The notes beneath the pieces are model-generated. The model was not told the DNA's origin and did not search any database. It saw only the letters and a list, made by a program, of their open reading frames with translations. Positions 1 to 7,447 of a stretch of 64,000 nucleotides of DNA are shown here, piece after piece. How positions within the stretch are numbered: the stretch's first letter is position 1; each line of letters opens with the position of its first letter. The position numbers and the translations under genes are program-made. Source of the DNA: Thermophilibacter mediterraneus (GTDB taxonomy: Bacteria > Actinomycetota > Coriobacteriia > Coriobacteriales > Atopobiaceae); NCBI RefSeq assembly GCF_900119385.1, contig NZ_FPKO01000009.1, positions 209,405-273,404 on the forward strand. Direction: 5' to 3'.

Positions 1-480
1 GGCCTGCGGCTGCTGAACGGGCTGCTGGTACGCCTGAGCGGGCTGCTGGTAGCCCTGCTGCGGGTAGGCTGGCTGCTGCGGGTAGGTCGGCTGCTGGTAA
101 GCCTGCTGCGGCTGCTGCATGGGCTGCTGGTAGCCCTGCTGCTGGTTGCTGTGGAAGTTGACCTCGGATGCCGCGACCTCGATCTTGGAGCGGTTCTTGC
201 CCGTCTCCTTGTCCTGCCACGAGCTGTAGGCGAGGCGGCCGTGGACAACGACGAAGGTTCCCTTGGTCATGTACTGGGCGATGCCCTGGGCGCGATTGCC
301 GAACATCACGCAGTCGATGTAATCGGGGCGGTCCTCCCATTCGCCCGTCTGCTGGTTCTTGACGGAGCGGTTGCAGGCCACGCCGAAGCTGAGAACCGGC
401 GTGCCGCTCTGGGTCATGCGAAGCTCGGCGTTGCGGGTGAGGTTTCCGCTGATGACAGCCGTGTTGACGTTACTCGCCAT
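1..480 (-). CDS. ssb: Single-stranded DNA-binding protein (3' end outside window)
   Basis: Starts MASNVNTAVISGNLT at 480 with AGGAGGA 7 bases upstream. The first ~105 residues are a standard SSB OB fold (GNLTRNAELR, VACNRSVKN, YIDCVMFG, KGTFVVVHGRL). A tail very rich in Gln, Pro and Tyr follows and runs off the window edge, so the acidic C-terminal tip that contacts partner proteins is not visible. The start overlaps the stop of the preceding gene by 11 bases. This places it as the last visible member of the leftward early phage operon, where it would protect single strands for the ERF annealing protein. A phage-borne copy is likely in addition to the host ssb. Confidence 0.93.
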   Translation of the reverse strand, partial: MASNVNTAVISGNLTRNAELRMTQSGTPVLSFGVACNRSVKNQQTGEWEDRPDYIDCVMFGNRAQGIAQYMTKGTFVVVHGRLAYSSWQDKETGKNRSKIEVAASEVNFHSNQQQGYQQPMQQPQQAYQQPTYPQQPAYPQQGYQQPAQAYQQPVQQPQA

Positions 481-829
481 ATCCTGTTCCTCCTGAGTTC
501 CAAATCCTCTGAATCTCTGCGTCTACCATGCGGAGGCGCAGCTTGTGCACGTTGATTGCCTCCTGCGAGGTCTTGTAGAGGGCTTCCGCCGCGTCGCGCG
601 CCTGCTTCAGGTCGGCGATGTGCTCCATGCCACGGCAGATGTCGCTCGTGACCGTCACTGGCGTCCCCTTGCGTCGCTCGGCCATGATCTCGACCCGCAG
701 GGCCTTGCGGTACTCGGCCTCGTGCTCGGCGTACTGGAAGCCGCTCTTCCGGCACTCCTCCAAGTCCTCCTCAAGAAGGGCCTCAAGCTCGTCGCGCTTG
801 GCGTAGAGGTCTTGGAGCGTGCCGACCAT
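470..829 (-). CDS. Phage early protein, helical, unknown function (119 aa)
   Basis: The gene begins MVGTLQDLYAKRDELEALLE at 829, where its ATG shares one base with the stop codon of the ERF gene (TAATG). The protein is almost entirely charged helix, with likely coiled-coil stretches at both ends (KRDELEALLEEDLEECRK near the start; ARDAAEALYKTSQEA near the end). I do not recognise a named family. Its place between the ERF annealing protein and SSB, with overlaps on both sides, says that it is made in a fixed ratio with them. It probably acts in phage recombination or replication. A longer reading from 907 is unlikely because it would overlap ERF by 79 bases. Confidence 0.75.
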   Translation of the reverse strand: MVGTLQDLYAKRDELEALLEEDLEECRKSGFQYAEHEAEYRKALRVEIMAERRKGTPVTVTSDICRGMEHIADLKQARDAAEALYKTSQEAINVHKLRLRMVDAEIQRIWNSGGTGYGE

Positions 830-1359
830 TACTGGACCACCCTGAACGTGCGGCAGCCGCAGGAGCAGGAGCACTGCTCCATCTGCTCGCGGTTCTGGAA
901 CTGCCACTGGGTGCCGCAGGCGGTGCAGGCAGCGATGAACGGGCCGCTCTGCGGGACGCTGTTGTCGTAGCCGTCGCTGTCCTTGGTGTCATCGATGGAG
1001 AAGAGGTTGCCCAGGGCGCGCTTCCCCGCGTAGCTCGACGCGGTTCCGGTGATCTGGCTCTCGTCCATGCCCTTCTTGTCCTCCGGCTCGCGCGCCCAGC
1101 CGGTTGCCGACACCTTGTCTCCGGTCTCGACGTCGGTGAGGCTGGCGGTGGTCTTCACGTAGACCCAGCCGTCATCGACCTTCACGATGTCATCGTCGCA
1201 GGTGAGCAGCAGGCCCTTCTGGTAGCAGAGCGGCTTGGCGGCCTCAAGGATGTCCTCCTTGCTGCGGTACTTGTACTTGCCGAAGGCGTTGTACTGGCCC
1301 TTCTCGACCTTCAGCGTCTGCTGGATCTCAAGAAGGCTTTCGAGGATTGCGTTAGCCAT
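829..1359 (-). CDS. erf: ERF-family single-strand annealing protein
   Basis: 176 aa. The N-terminal ~130 residues match the ERF superfamily of phage recombinases: a short helix, then GQYNAFGKYKYRSKEDILEA, a DGWVYVKTTASLTDVETGD strand and the typical ITGTASSYAGKRALGNLF block. ERF proteins promote RecA-independent annealing of complementary strands, for example in genome circularisation. The C-terminal ~40 residues contain a CTAC and a CSCSCGC cluster that looks like a small zinc-binding tail, which not all family members have. The start overlaps the DUF1351 gene by 8 bases, and the stop overlaps the next ATG by one. Both overlaps indicate translational coupling inside the early operon. Confidence 0.88.
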   Translation of the reverse strand: MANAILESLLEIQQTLKVEKGQYNAFGKYKYRSKEDILEAAKPLCYQKGLLLTCDDDIVKVDDGWVYVKTTASLTDVETGDKVSATGWAREPEDKKGMDESQITGTASSYAGKRALGNLFSIDDTKDSDGYDNSVPQSGPFIAACTACGTQWQFQNREQMEQCSCSCGCRTFRVVQ

Positions 1360-2560
1360 TGATTGCCCCCATTCCGTAGGTGCGCTGGCAGACCTCGGCG
1401 AGGGTGCCGCGCTTGAAGACGCCGGTCACGCCGACGAGGCCGCAGAGCTTGCCGACCGCCTGCATCTGCTCGGTGGTGGCGGAGTCGATGACCATGACGC
1501 ACGGCACCGGAGCGTTCGCGGGCGTGGCCTTGGCGAGGCGCACGGCCTCAAGCACCTTCGACTGCAGGGCGGGCTCGAAGCTCTCAAGCTCGTTCGCAAT
1601 CTGCCAGCCCATGCTCGGCTCGACCGTGACCTGGGCAGGTTGCGGCACGGGGATGGGGGCGGGCTGCACGGGAACGGGCGCGGCGACGGGCTGCGGGGCG
1701 CTGACGGCCTCTGCGGGCTGGTAGTCGCAGGGCTGCGGCTCGTCCTCCTGCTGGTAGGACGAAAGCTCGCTCTTCATGGCGTCGAGGCGCTTCTTGTCCT
1801 CCGCCAGCTTGTGCGCCCACGCGATGGCCTCGCCGAGGTCGAGCGACTGGAAGAAGCGAAGCTCGGCCTGCTCGCCGAAGTCGCCGAGATCCTGCGCCTT
1901 GAGCGCGTCCCAGTCCTTCGCGACCTTGCGGCAGCGGTCCTCAAGCTCCTTCTTGCAGTTCTCCACGTGCGGAGACTTGTTCAGCCACTTGGGGTCCGCG
2001 ATGGCCTCGTAGGGAACGACGTCCGCGAGAAGCCCAGCGACCTCCTGGTAGTGCTCGCGCAGCGCGTTCTCCTTCTCGCGCTTGCGGGCCTCGTCGGCCT
2101 CCTTCTCGACCGCCTGGATTCGCGCGACGGCGCTCTTGATCTTGTCGCGGATGGCGTTGCTGCGGCCCTCGAAGGCGTTGAGCGGGCGCAGGTACTCGTT
2201 CTTCACGGCCTTTCGGCGCTCGTCAATCTGCTTGGCCAAGCCGTTCAGGTACTTGCGCGCATCGGCGCAGGCCCTGACGTCCTCGGCGCTGTCCGCCGAC
2301 GGCTGCCAGCCCTCGTAGTCCTTGAGGATGGAATCGACGTGCGCCTCAAGGGCGTCGAAGTTGGCGCTGATCTGGCCGGGAAGCGTGTGGACGGAGAGGT
2401 CTTGCTCGTCCTCCTCGATGACCTCCGCATCGACCTCAAGCGGCTCCTCCTTCTCAAGGAGGGCGATGATGTCGGCCTTCTTCATGCCCTTGTAGACGTT
2501 GACCCCGCGCGCCTTGGCCTCGGCCGTGAGCTGCGCGACGGTCATGCTCTTGTAGTCCAT
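1352..2560 (-). CDS. DUF1351 phage protein with N-terminal SAP/Rho-N-like domain
   Basis: 402 aa. Residues 1-37 (MTVAQLTAEAKARGVNVYKG...DIIALLEKE) form a SAP/Rho N-terminal-like helix pair that often binds nucleic acid. Residues ~50-250 are a long helical region resembling DUF1351, with PGQISANFDALEAHVDSIL and KQIDERRKAVKNEYLRPLNAFE. A Pro/Gln-rich linker follows (about 265-310), then a small C-terminal alpha/beta piece. DUF1351 proteins sit next to ERF or RecT genes in many Gram-positive phages, and their biochemical role is not established. The ATG shares one base with the upstream stop. Fusion with the SAP-like domain suggests DNA association; that is inference. Confidence 0.8.
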   Translation of the reverse strand: MDYKSMTVAQLTAEAKARGVNVYKGMKKADIIALLEKEEPLEVDAEVIEEDEQDLSVHTLPGQISANFDALEAHVDSILKDYEGWQPSADSAEDVRACADARKYLNGLAKQIDERRKAVKNEYLRPLNAFEGRSNAIRDKIKSAVARIQAVEKEADEARKREKENALREHYQEVAGLLADVVPYEAIADPKWLNKSPHVENCKKELEDRCRKVAKDWDALKAQDLGDFGEQAELRFFQSLDLGEAIAWAHKLAEDKKRLDAMKSELSSYQQEDEPQPCDYQPAEAVSAPQPVAAPVPVQPAPIPVPQPAQVTVEPSMGWQIANELESFEPALQSKVLEAVRLAKATPANAPVPCVMVIDSATTEQMQAVGKLCGLVGVTGVFKRGTLAEVCQRTYGMGAING

Positions 2561-2961
2561 TAGCTCACCTCGATGTTCGGCTCGATCTCGGGCAGGTAGC
2601 TCACCGGAAGCAGTCCGTGGCAGTCGATGTCCGAGTCTCTGAATCTGATTGGGTCATCCAAGAGCGACGGGTCGAAGAGCACCAGATAGCGGCTGATGCC
2701 AGCCCACCACGTGTTGTTGAAGGTGTAAGGCTCGTCCCCGACCTCGATGCTCTGGTCAACACAGAACGCCGCTACGCGGTCTCGCACGCGGCCCTTTCCA
2801 CCGGTGCGCTGCATGTCCTTGACGAACCCGTAGATCTTGCGGAAAGCAGGCTCGTTCGCCTCCATCCAGCGGTGCACCTTCGATGCCATATCGCGTCCGC
2901 TCTCGATGTGTGCCGCGCTGTAGGTGCGCGTCGGCTGGTACGGACTTCTTATCGCCCTCAT
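2560..2961 (-). CDS. Hypothetical phage early protein (133 aa)
   Basis: Begins MRAIRSPYQPTRTYSA at 2961, overlapping the upstream gene by ATGA, and ends TAA with its last base shared by the next ATG. Both junctions indicate a genuine coupled cistron. The middle section (ASKVHRWMEANEPAFRKIYGFVKDMQ) resembles a helix-turn-helix-like or resolvase-accessory segment, but I do not recognise a family. The C-terminal half is aromatic and acidic (YTFNNTWWAGISRYLVLFDP). No signal peptide or membrane segment is visible. The position suggests a role in early phage DNA metabolism, without further evidence. Confidence 0.7.
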   Translation of the reverse strand: MRAIRSPYQPTRTYSAAHIESGRDMASKVHRWMEANEPAFRKIYGFVKDMQRTGGKGRVRDRVAAFCVDQSIEVGDEPYTFNNTWWAGISRYLVLFDPSLLDDPIRFRDSDIDCHGLLPVSYLPEIEPNIEVS

Positions 2962-3206
2962 AGGCCCGCCGCCTGCCTTGCCATGGCAACTGCCCCATCC
3001 ATGGTCGGAATCACCCAGAGGAAGAGCACCGCGCAGAAGACGAGCGCGGAGACGGTGATTCCCAGGAACAGCCCAGCCTTGAAATCGTTGCTGAGCGCGA
3101 AGCGGCTATAATGCTTCGCAGGCACATCGTGCCTGTACTGTCGGGTCTGCGCGGTCTTCTGGCGACCAACCATTTCGGGCCGCGCAGCCCTTTGATTCGT
3201 GTGCAT
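2958..3206 (-). CDS. Small single-pass membrane protein
   Basis: 82 aa starting MHTNQRAARPEMVGRQK at 3206, with AAGGA about nine bases upstream. After a basic N-terminus (~45 residues, many Arg/Lys/Gln) there is one hydrophobic segment (AGLFLGITVSALVFCAVLFLW), then a short tail ending QAAGL. It ends in an ATGA overlap with the next early gene. An alternative start is the ATG at 3173. Positively charged N-terminus and orientation rules predict the tail outside. Function is unknown; short membrane proteins in early phage operons sometimes act in superinfection exclusion, which is only a suggestion here. Confidence 0.6.
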   Translation of the reverse strand: MHTNQRAARPEMVGRQKTAQTRQYRHDVPAKHYSRFALSNDFKAGLFLGITVSALVFCAVLFLWVIPTMDGAVAMARQAAGL

Positions 3207-3351
3207 CGAGCACCATCCTTTCGATTCCCAGATGCTTGAGGCGTATCGGCGTCTTGGCCACGATTTCCACGTCGGTATTTCCGATGTGGAGTAGCCGTAT
3301 CCCCGCCTCGAAGACAACCGGGTTTTCAGAACTCGCATTCGTTGTCCTCAT
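3106..3351 (-). CDS. Possible small phage protein overlapping its neighbours
   Basis: 81-aa open frame starting MRTTNASSENPVVF at 3351, preceded by AAGGTG at reasonable spacing and overlapping the end of the Cys-rich gene by about 25 bases. The central part (AGIRLLHIGNTDVEIVAKTP) looks protein-like. The last ~100 bases overlap the membrane-protein frame (2958-3206), so one of the two starts is probably misjudged. No family is recognised. Confidence 0.35.
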   Translation of the reverse strand: MRTTNASSENPVVFEAGIRLLHIGNTDVEIVAKTPIRLKHLGIERMVLDAHESKGCAARNGWSPEDRADPTVQARCACEAL

Positions 3352-3490
3352 TCGTGAACTCACCTTCCGCGCTGCACCATCCGTAGCTGCACCCGCACGG
3401 GCACCGCTCCCATTCGTCGCAGTCACGGCATGCGACGATTCGCGGAGGGTCTGGGTCAACCCAGTCCTTGTCATGCAGTCCGAAGCTCAC
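3326..3490 (-). CDS. Cys-rich mini-protein, zinc-ribbon-like (54 aa)
   Basis: GTG start at 3490 preceded by AGGAGG with 7-base spacing, an excellent ribosome-binding site. The 54-residue product has seven cysteines: CRDC, then CPCGC, then a single Cys in GWCSAE, and a last one near the end (NECEF). The CxxC plus CxCxC arrangement suggests a structural zinc knuckle. It is the second gene of the leftward early operon, just after the Cro-like regulator. The frame is short enough to be missed by automatic callers. Function is unknown; small zinc proteins in this position are often host-takeover or regulatory factors (inference). Confidence 0.6.
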   Translation of the reverse strand: MSFGLHDKDWVDPDPPRIVACRDCDEWERCPCGCSYGWCSAEGEFTNEDNECEF

Positions 3491-3501
3491 AACCGCCCCT
3501 C

Positions 3502-3717
3502 CTAAACACGTGCTTCTTCCTCTTCCTGGTCCTGGCTGAAGAAATCCGCAGACACACCGAGCGCATTGCAGATGGCTACGTACTCGTCCGCAGTAAGACG
3601 TCGGTTGCCGCGAAGAGACTCAGACATGGCAACCTTCGTCATCCCTGCGTTCTTCGCGACAACCGACTGCGTGAAACCCATGCGTTCCATGTATGCGCGG
3701 ATCCTCTGGTAAATCAA
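3502..3717 (-). CDS. Cro-like HTH (XRE family) regulator
   Basis: 71 aa. I place the start at a TTG at 3717 because AGGAGG lies 8 bases before it. The upstream ATG at 3759 would put the leader inside the promoter. Residues ~8-58 form an HTH_3 fold (ERMGFTQSVVAKNAGMTKVAMSES, then LTADEYVAICNALGVSADFF), followed by an acidic tail (QDQEEEEARV). It is the first gene of the leftward early operon and is divergent from the CI-like repressor, which is the position of Cro. It would bind the same TGTACA-type operators to shut down repressor synthesis during lytic growth. Role inferred from position. Confidence 0.82.
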   Translation of the reverse strand: MIYQRIRAYMERMGFTQSVVAKNAGMTKVAMSESLRGNRRLTADEYVAICNALGVSADFFSQDQEEEEARV

Positions 3718-3736
3718 AATCGGTACCTCCTCTCTG

Positions 3737-3821
3737 TGTACAGGATTGCTGTACACCATAGTACACAGGTGCTGTACATTGTCAAGGAATTATTTACAGG
3801 TGTTTTTGTTCTCTGTACAAT
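3737..3821. promoter_or_regulatory. Divergent phage switch: two promoters and three 19-bp operators
   Basis: Two near-palindromic 19-bp sites with TGTACA half-sites separated by 7 bases lie at 3737-3755 and 3760-3778 (the second begins AGTACA). A degenerate third, TGTTTT...TGTACA with the same 19-bp length, is at 3801-3819. Leftward promoter: TTGACA at 3785-3780, 16-base spacer, TACTAT at 3763-3758, overlapped by the second operator. Rightward promoter: TTTACA at 3793-3798, exact 17-base spacer, TACAAT at 3816-3821, overlapped by the third site. The layout mirrors lambda OR: two strong sites cover the Cro promoter and a weak one covers the repressor promoter. Confidence 0.78.
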
Positions 3822-3841
3822 TGGGAAAGGAGGTGGAGACC

Positions 3842-4486
3842 ATGACAGTACGCAGCAATGTGCTGAAGTCGATACAGGCCCTCATCGATAGAGAGGGAAG
3901 CAAGGCGGCGTTCGCGAAAAAGGTAGGGGTTTCCCGCGCCGCAGTAACTAATTGGACTTCCGGTATAAACGCCCCGGATATAGAGACGATTGCAACCATT
4001 GCAAGCGCCTATGGCGTCACACTCTCGGCCATCCTGGAAGGAAGAGTCGCCACAGGCGGAAAAGCTGGCGAGGCTTGGGTGAGTGTCCCCTTGTACGGGT
4101 CCATCGCTGCTGGTACGCCCATCGAGATGCTTCCCATCGACGCGACGTTCGTAGTCCCTTCTGAGCTGATCGGCAAATTCCCCGATGCGTTCCTGCTGAA
4201 GGTCGTTGGCGAGTCGATGAACCGCGTCCTTCCAAACGGGTGCTATGCGTTGATAAACCCGACGAATGAGACGGTTGACGGCAGGGCTTATGCCGTGTGC
4301 GTTAATGGATATGACGCAACGATCAAGCGCGTGCGAACCCTTGCCAACGGCATAGAGCTTTACCCCGACAGCACCGACCCGACAATCAAGTCAATGGTCT
4401 TCGATTACGCCGACCCGGACGCCGAGACGGTCACGGTTATTGGCGAGGTCGTGTGGTACGTGATTCCGTTCGATTACGTCATCTAG
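3842..4486 (+). CDS. CI-like repressor, HTH plus S24 (LexA-type) self-cleaving domain
   Basis: 214 aa, ATG at 3842 preceded by AAAGGAGGT. Residues ~5-66 are an XRE-type helix-turn-helix (AFAKKVGVSRAAVTNWTSG). Residues ~85-210 are a LexA/S24 peptidase domain. The scissile Ala90-Gly91 sits in SIAAGTP, the nucleophile Ser125 in VGESMNR and the general base Lys162 in ATIKRV. All are present, so RecA-stimulated self-cleavage, and therefore SOS induction of the element, should work. It is divergent from the Cro-like gene and is followed after 9 bases by the unknown 402-aa gene, with which it is probably co-transcribed in the lysogen. Confidence 0.9.
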   Translation: MTVRSNVLKSIQALIDREGSKAAFAKKVGVSRAAVTNWTSGINAPDIETIATIASAYGVTLSAILEGRVATGGKAGEAWVSVPLYGSIAAGTPIEMLPIDATFVVPSELIGKFPDAFLLKVVGESMNRVLPNGCYALINPTNETVDGRAYAVCVNGYDATIKRVRTLANGIELYPDSTDPTIKSMVFDYADPDAETVTVIGEVVWYVIPFDYVI

Positions 4487-4495
4487 GGGGCAAGG

Positions 4496-5704
4496 ATGAG
4501 GCCCATCTCCTGGCACATCGGAAAGGCAATCGGCAAGCTCGTCGGTGGCAAAGCCAACTCAACCGACAGGAAGGCTCCCAATCAGCAGGTAGCTTCGGTC
4601 GAGTGGCGTATGGTGAACCCGATTCCGGAGGCAGCTGGCAAGGCGGACTTCGGCGAGATTTGCGGGGTCAACCTTGGAACCTGCCGCTACTTCCTATCGG
4701 GCGAAAAGAGGGTTCCGATCCTGACCGGGAGCAAACTCTCGACTGTGATGATCGACTGCGTTGCCCTTTCATCCATCGTTGAAGAGGCGCGTAGGGTCGA
4801 GCCGTCCATCCCGTCCAGACTCGACGTCTGGTTCGATGACGCAAAGTTCGCCACCGCCGAGATTGCTGGGAAGACAAAGACCGGCAGATCTCCCAAGTAT
4901 CCGCTGACGATAAGCGTTGACATCTCGTCTCCGAGGTATGAGCCTGTCGATTACACGGCATGGATTCAAGCGTGCCTGGATGCAGGCCATGAGCTTCCGA
5001 AGCCGGAGCAAGGCGATGACTCCCTAATCGCTCACATCAGGTATCTCCCTGATGGAACCGTAGGGGCCGCAGACGTCTACATGTGGTCAGGCGCGTGCGG
5101 ATACCACGTTGCTGCAGGAGGCGGGGACGGTCAGCTCCACCTCACTATGGTCGAGAGGAAGCTCAGGGATGACAACAACTTCGTTGTGACGTACAGCGTC
5201 ATACCGGGGAGCGTCGGCGGAGTCACGAAAGACGAGCGCAGGGAAAAGCTCGCTGGATTAGGCGTTGACGTCCGCCAGTTCACGACAGCGAAGGTATCCG
5301 ATGATGCCGCCTGGGTCATTGAGGAGTTTCTTTCCGGAGTCGGCGTTGACCTTCTCAGTGCACATATCGACTTGGACTTCTCGAATCCGACCAAGAGCGG
5401 GAAGGCACCGAAGAACGTTGCGATTGCACAGTTTTCCGCAAGTCCGAAGAAGGGCGCCCCGCTTTCCGGCAAGGTGACCATCGACATCAAGTATCTGAAG
5501 GACGGCTCGATGAACATGGCGGACATCGAGTTCGAGCGCAAGGGCATAACGCTCATCATCGCCATAAGGAAGTCTGCTGATGGCTATGCGCCCACATGGG
5601 TCTGCATGGAGACGGACGATATGCGAGGGGATCTCTTCTCTTCGCAGACCAGGAACGTTGACGCGAGGAGGGCGATAGCGAAGGCGCTGAAGAGGATGCA
5701 GTAA
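4496..5704 (+). CDS. Unknown 402-aa protein expressed from the lysogeny operon
   Basis: ATG at 4496, ten bases after the repressor stop, with GGGGCAAGG in front; probably transcribed with the repressor. Soluble, with no signal or membrane segment and no family that I recognise. The N-terminal ~35 residues are basic. The rest looks beta-rich, with repeated strand-turn patterns (PLTISVDISSPRYEP; NFVVTYSVIPGSVGG; KVTIDIKYLKDGSMNMADIEFE), possibly two related halves around residues 130-235 and 285-375. Genes in this slot (between repressor and integrase) are often lysogenic-conversion or phage-defence genes; that is inference from position only. Lower GC than the flanking chromosome. Confidence 0.8.
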   Translation: MRPISWHIGKAIGKLVGGKANSTDRKAPNQQVASVEWRMVNPIPEAAGKADFGEICGVNLGTCRYFLSGEKRVPILTGSKLSTVMIDCVALSSIVEEARRVEPSIPSRLDVWFDDAKFATAEIAGKTKTGRSPKYPLTISVDISSPRYEPVDYTAWIQACLDAGHELPKPEQGDDSLIAHIRYLPDGTVGAADVYMWSGACGYHVAAGGGDGQLHLTMVERKLRDDNNFVVTYSVIPGSVGGVTKDERREKLAGLGVDVRQFTTAKVSDDAAWVIEEFLSGVGVDLLSAHIDLDFSNPTKSGKAPKNVAIAQFSASPKKGAPLSGKVTIDIKYLKDGSMNMADIEFERKGITLIIAIRKSADGYAPTWVCMETDDMRGDLFSSQTRNVDARRAIAKALKRMQ

Positions 5705-5710
5705 AAGGAA

Positions 5711-5748
5711 GGCCCCGCCCGACAGCTTGGCGGCAGGTGGGCGAGGCC
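5711..5748 (+). terminator. Hairpin between the 402-aa gene and the integrase
   Basis: GGCCCCGCCCGAC and GGTGGGCGAGGCC can pair into a ~12-bp stem with one C-A mismatch and an 11-13 base loop. No U-run follows, so it is either a weak terminator or a stem insulating the integrase from read-through of the repressor transcript. Confidence 0.45.
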
Positions 5749-5793
5749 GGCGTATTGGGCTTCATCGAAGCCCGCTACAGGGGTGATTCTACC

Positions 5794-7311
5794 ATGGCAG
5801 GGTACTATCTGATGTACCTGCGCAAGTCTCGCGCAGACGCCGAGAAGGAGAAGTACGGCAAGTACGAGACCCTTGCCGTCCACGAGGAGCAGCTTACGAA
5901 GCTCGCACGTCTCGAACACCTGCGGGTGGCAGAGGTATACCGCGAGCTGGTGAGCGGCGAGACCATCGAAGCCCGAACCGAATTCAAGAAGGTCATGGAA
6001 CGAATAGCGGACGAGGACTGCGAGGGCGTCATCGTCCATGCCATCGACCGTCTGGGACGAGGCGATCCGGTTGAGTATGGCTGGATTCTGTCATGCTTCC
6101 GCTTCACGCACACGCTGATCGTCACTCCGGGACGCACCTACGACCCGGACAACGCGAGCGACCTGCAGCAGCTCAAGCTGCAGATGTTCGTGAGCAACAT
6201 CGAGTTCGACCACATACGCGAGAGGCTTACCGGAGGGTCTTACGCATCTGCGGAGCGAGGAAACTACCTCGGATCGAAGCCTCCATACGGCTACGACAAG
6301 GTGGCCGGGAAGAGCGCCATAGTCCCAAACAGCCGCGAGGCACCCGTTGTACGCCGCATTTTCTCGATGGCGGCTGACGGGGCGAACAAGGGGGAAATCG
6401 CCCGCTCCCTCAACGACTCCGGCATCCTGACCCGACACGGTAAGCTGTGGTGCTCGTCTCGAATCGGCACGATCATATCCAACCCCGTTTACAAAGGATA
6501 CGTACGCTATGGCTACAGGCGTCAGAGGGTCGTGAGCCGTGAGGGCATGACGTTCGTCAAGCAGACGAAAGTGAGCCGTGATGGCGAATACGTGTTGACC
6601 AAGGGCGTCCACGAGCCGCTTGTGTCTGAGAGGGAATGGAGGCGCGCGCAAGGGGCGTTCGAGGCCGTTCCGGTACAGAGGGACCGCACGATGAAGAACC
6701 CGCTCTCAGGACTCATCGTGTGCGGAGACTGCGGGCGCGCGCTCGTGAGGCAGGTTGTGAAGAACAGGTACGGCAGCAAGTACGAGCGTCTGCACCATGC
6801 CTACAACTCAGAATGCAGGTGCCGAAGCGCGGATCTAGGGGACATCATCGATGCGCTGTGCGAGGCGCTTGCACAAATTGCCAAGGACGTCGAGCTTGGC
6901 GTCAAGTGCTGCGGCGCAGACCCGAACGAACTTGAGTCATTGGAGCGCGCAATCGAGGAGGAGGACCGCAAGCTCGACAAGCTTCTTGAGCTGTACTATG
7001 CGGAGGCCATCACCGTCGGCGAGTTCAAGCAACGGCGCGACGCATCGGAAGAGCTTTCCAGGAGGCTGCGCGAGCGGCACGACGATCTTGCCGCCCGCGC
7101 AGCCGAACCAGCGGAAATCGTGACCACGACGCGCGGGGCAATACGATTGCTTGCCGATGACTCCGTAAGTGCGGAAGCCAAGAACAGCTTCTTGCGCCGC
7201 ATCATCGAGCGCATAGACTACTGGCGCGAGGACAGGCGCGGCGGACGCATCAGGCTGGTAGTGCACATGCGCGGCATGGACCCCCCTCAGCCTCCTCCCA
7301 CACCGTCATGA
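5794..7311 (+). CDS. int: Large serine recombinase (phage integrase)
   Basis: 505 aa; start chosen at the ATG at 5794 behind AGGGGTGAT. Residues 1-150 are the resolvase catalytic domain with nucleophile Ser12 in YLRKSR and the downstream Arg-rich HAIDRLGRGD. The recombinase domain (about 165-275) includes PPYGYDK, APVVRRIF and the conserved WCSSRIGTIISNPVYKG. A zinc ribbon follows (CGDCGRAL ... CRCRS, about 310-345), then a long coiled coil (370-440) of the kind that controls excision. The full-length domain set indicates an active enzyme. It would join attP to an attB located in the flp pilin gene only about 140 bases beyond its stop codon. Confidence 0.95.
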   Translation: MAGYYLMYLRKSRADAEKEKYGKYETLAVHEEQLTKLARLEHLRVAEVYRELVSGETIEARTEFKKVMERIADEDCEGVIVHAIDRLGRGDPVEYGWILSCFRFTHTLIVTPGRTYDPDNASDLQQLKLQMFVSNIEFDHIRERLTGGSYASAERGNYLGSKPPYGYDKVAGKSAIVPNSREAPVVRRIFSMAADGANKGEIARSLNDSGILTRHGKLWCSSRIGTIISNPVYKGYVRYGYRRQRVVSREGMTFVKQTKVSRDGEYVLTKGVHEPLVSEREWRRAQGAFEAVPVQRDRTMKNPLSGLIVCGDCGRALVRQVVKNRYGSKYERLHHAYNSECRCRSADLGDIIDALCEALAQIAKDVELGVKCCGADPNELESLERAIEEEDRKLDKLLELYYAEAITVGEFKQRRDASEELSRRLRERHDDLAARAAEPAEIVTTTRGAIRLLADDSVSAEAKNSFLRRIIERIDYWREDRRGGRIRLVVHMRGMDPPQPPPTPS

Positions 7312-7447
7312 GGTCGCGCTCCACTGCGCCGAGGACGTATACCGCGAGCATGACGTCGCGCGCGTAGACCTCCGCGCAGTGCTCCTCTAGGATTTCGCGC
7401 ACATTCTGAACTGCGCAAACGACTGAAGCCAAAGAATCGGTGTTCAT
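7250..7447 (-). CDS. Small helical protein at the element edge
   Basis: 65 aa, MNTDSLASVVCAVQNVR..., starting at 7447 only three bases after the truncated pilin's stop. GAGGG with 7-base spacing lies inside the last codons of the pilin. It runs opposite to the integrase and overlaps its 3' end by 62 bases. No family recognised; predicted mostly helical with a Cys-containing tail. Because it lies directly downstream of the tad operon it could be translated from the tad transcript. It may be a recombination directionality factor or another accessory of the integrase, which is speculative. Confidence 0.5.
   Translation of the reverse strand: MNTDSLASVVCAVQNVREILEEHCAEVYARDVMLAVYVLGAVERDLMTVWEEAEGGPCRACALPA

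Noticed and set aside
1-160. Short repeats of CTGCTG and CCTGCTG at the window start as a non-coding tandem repeat
   Set aside because: They are the codons of the Gln/Pro/Tyr-rich tail of SSB.
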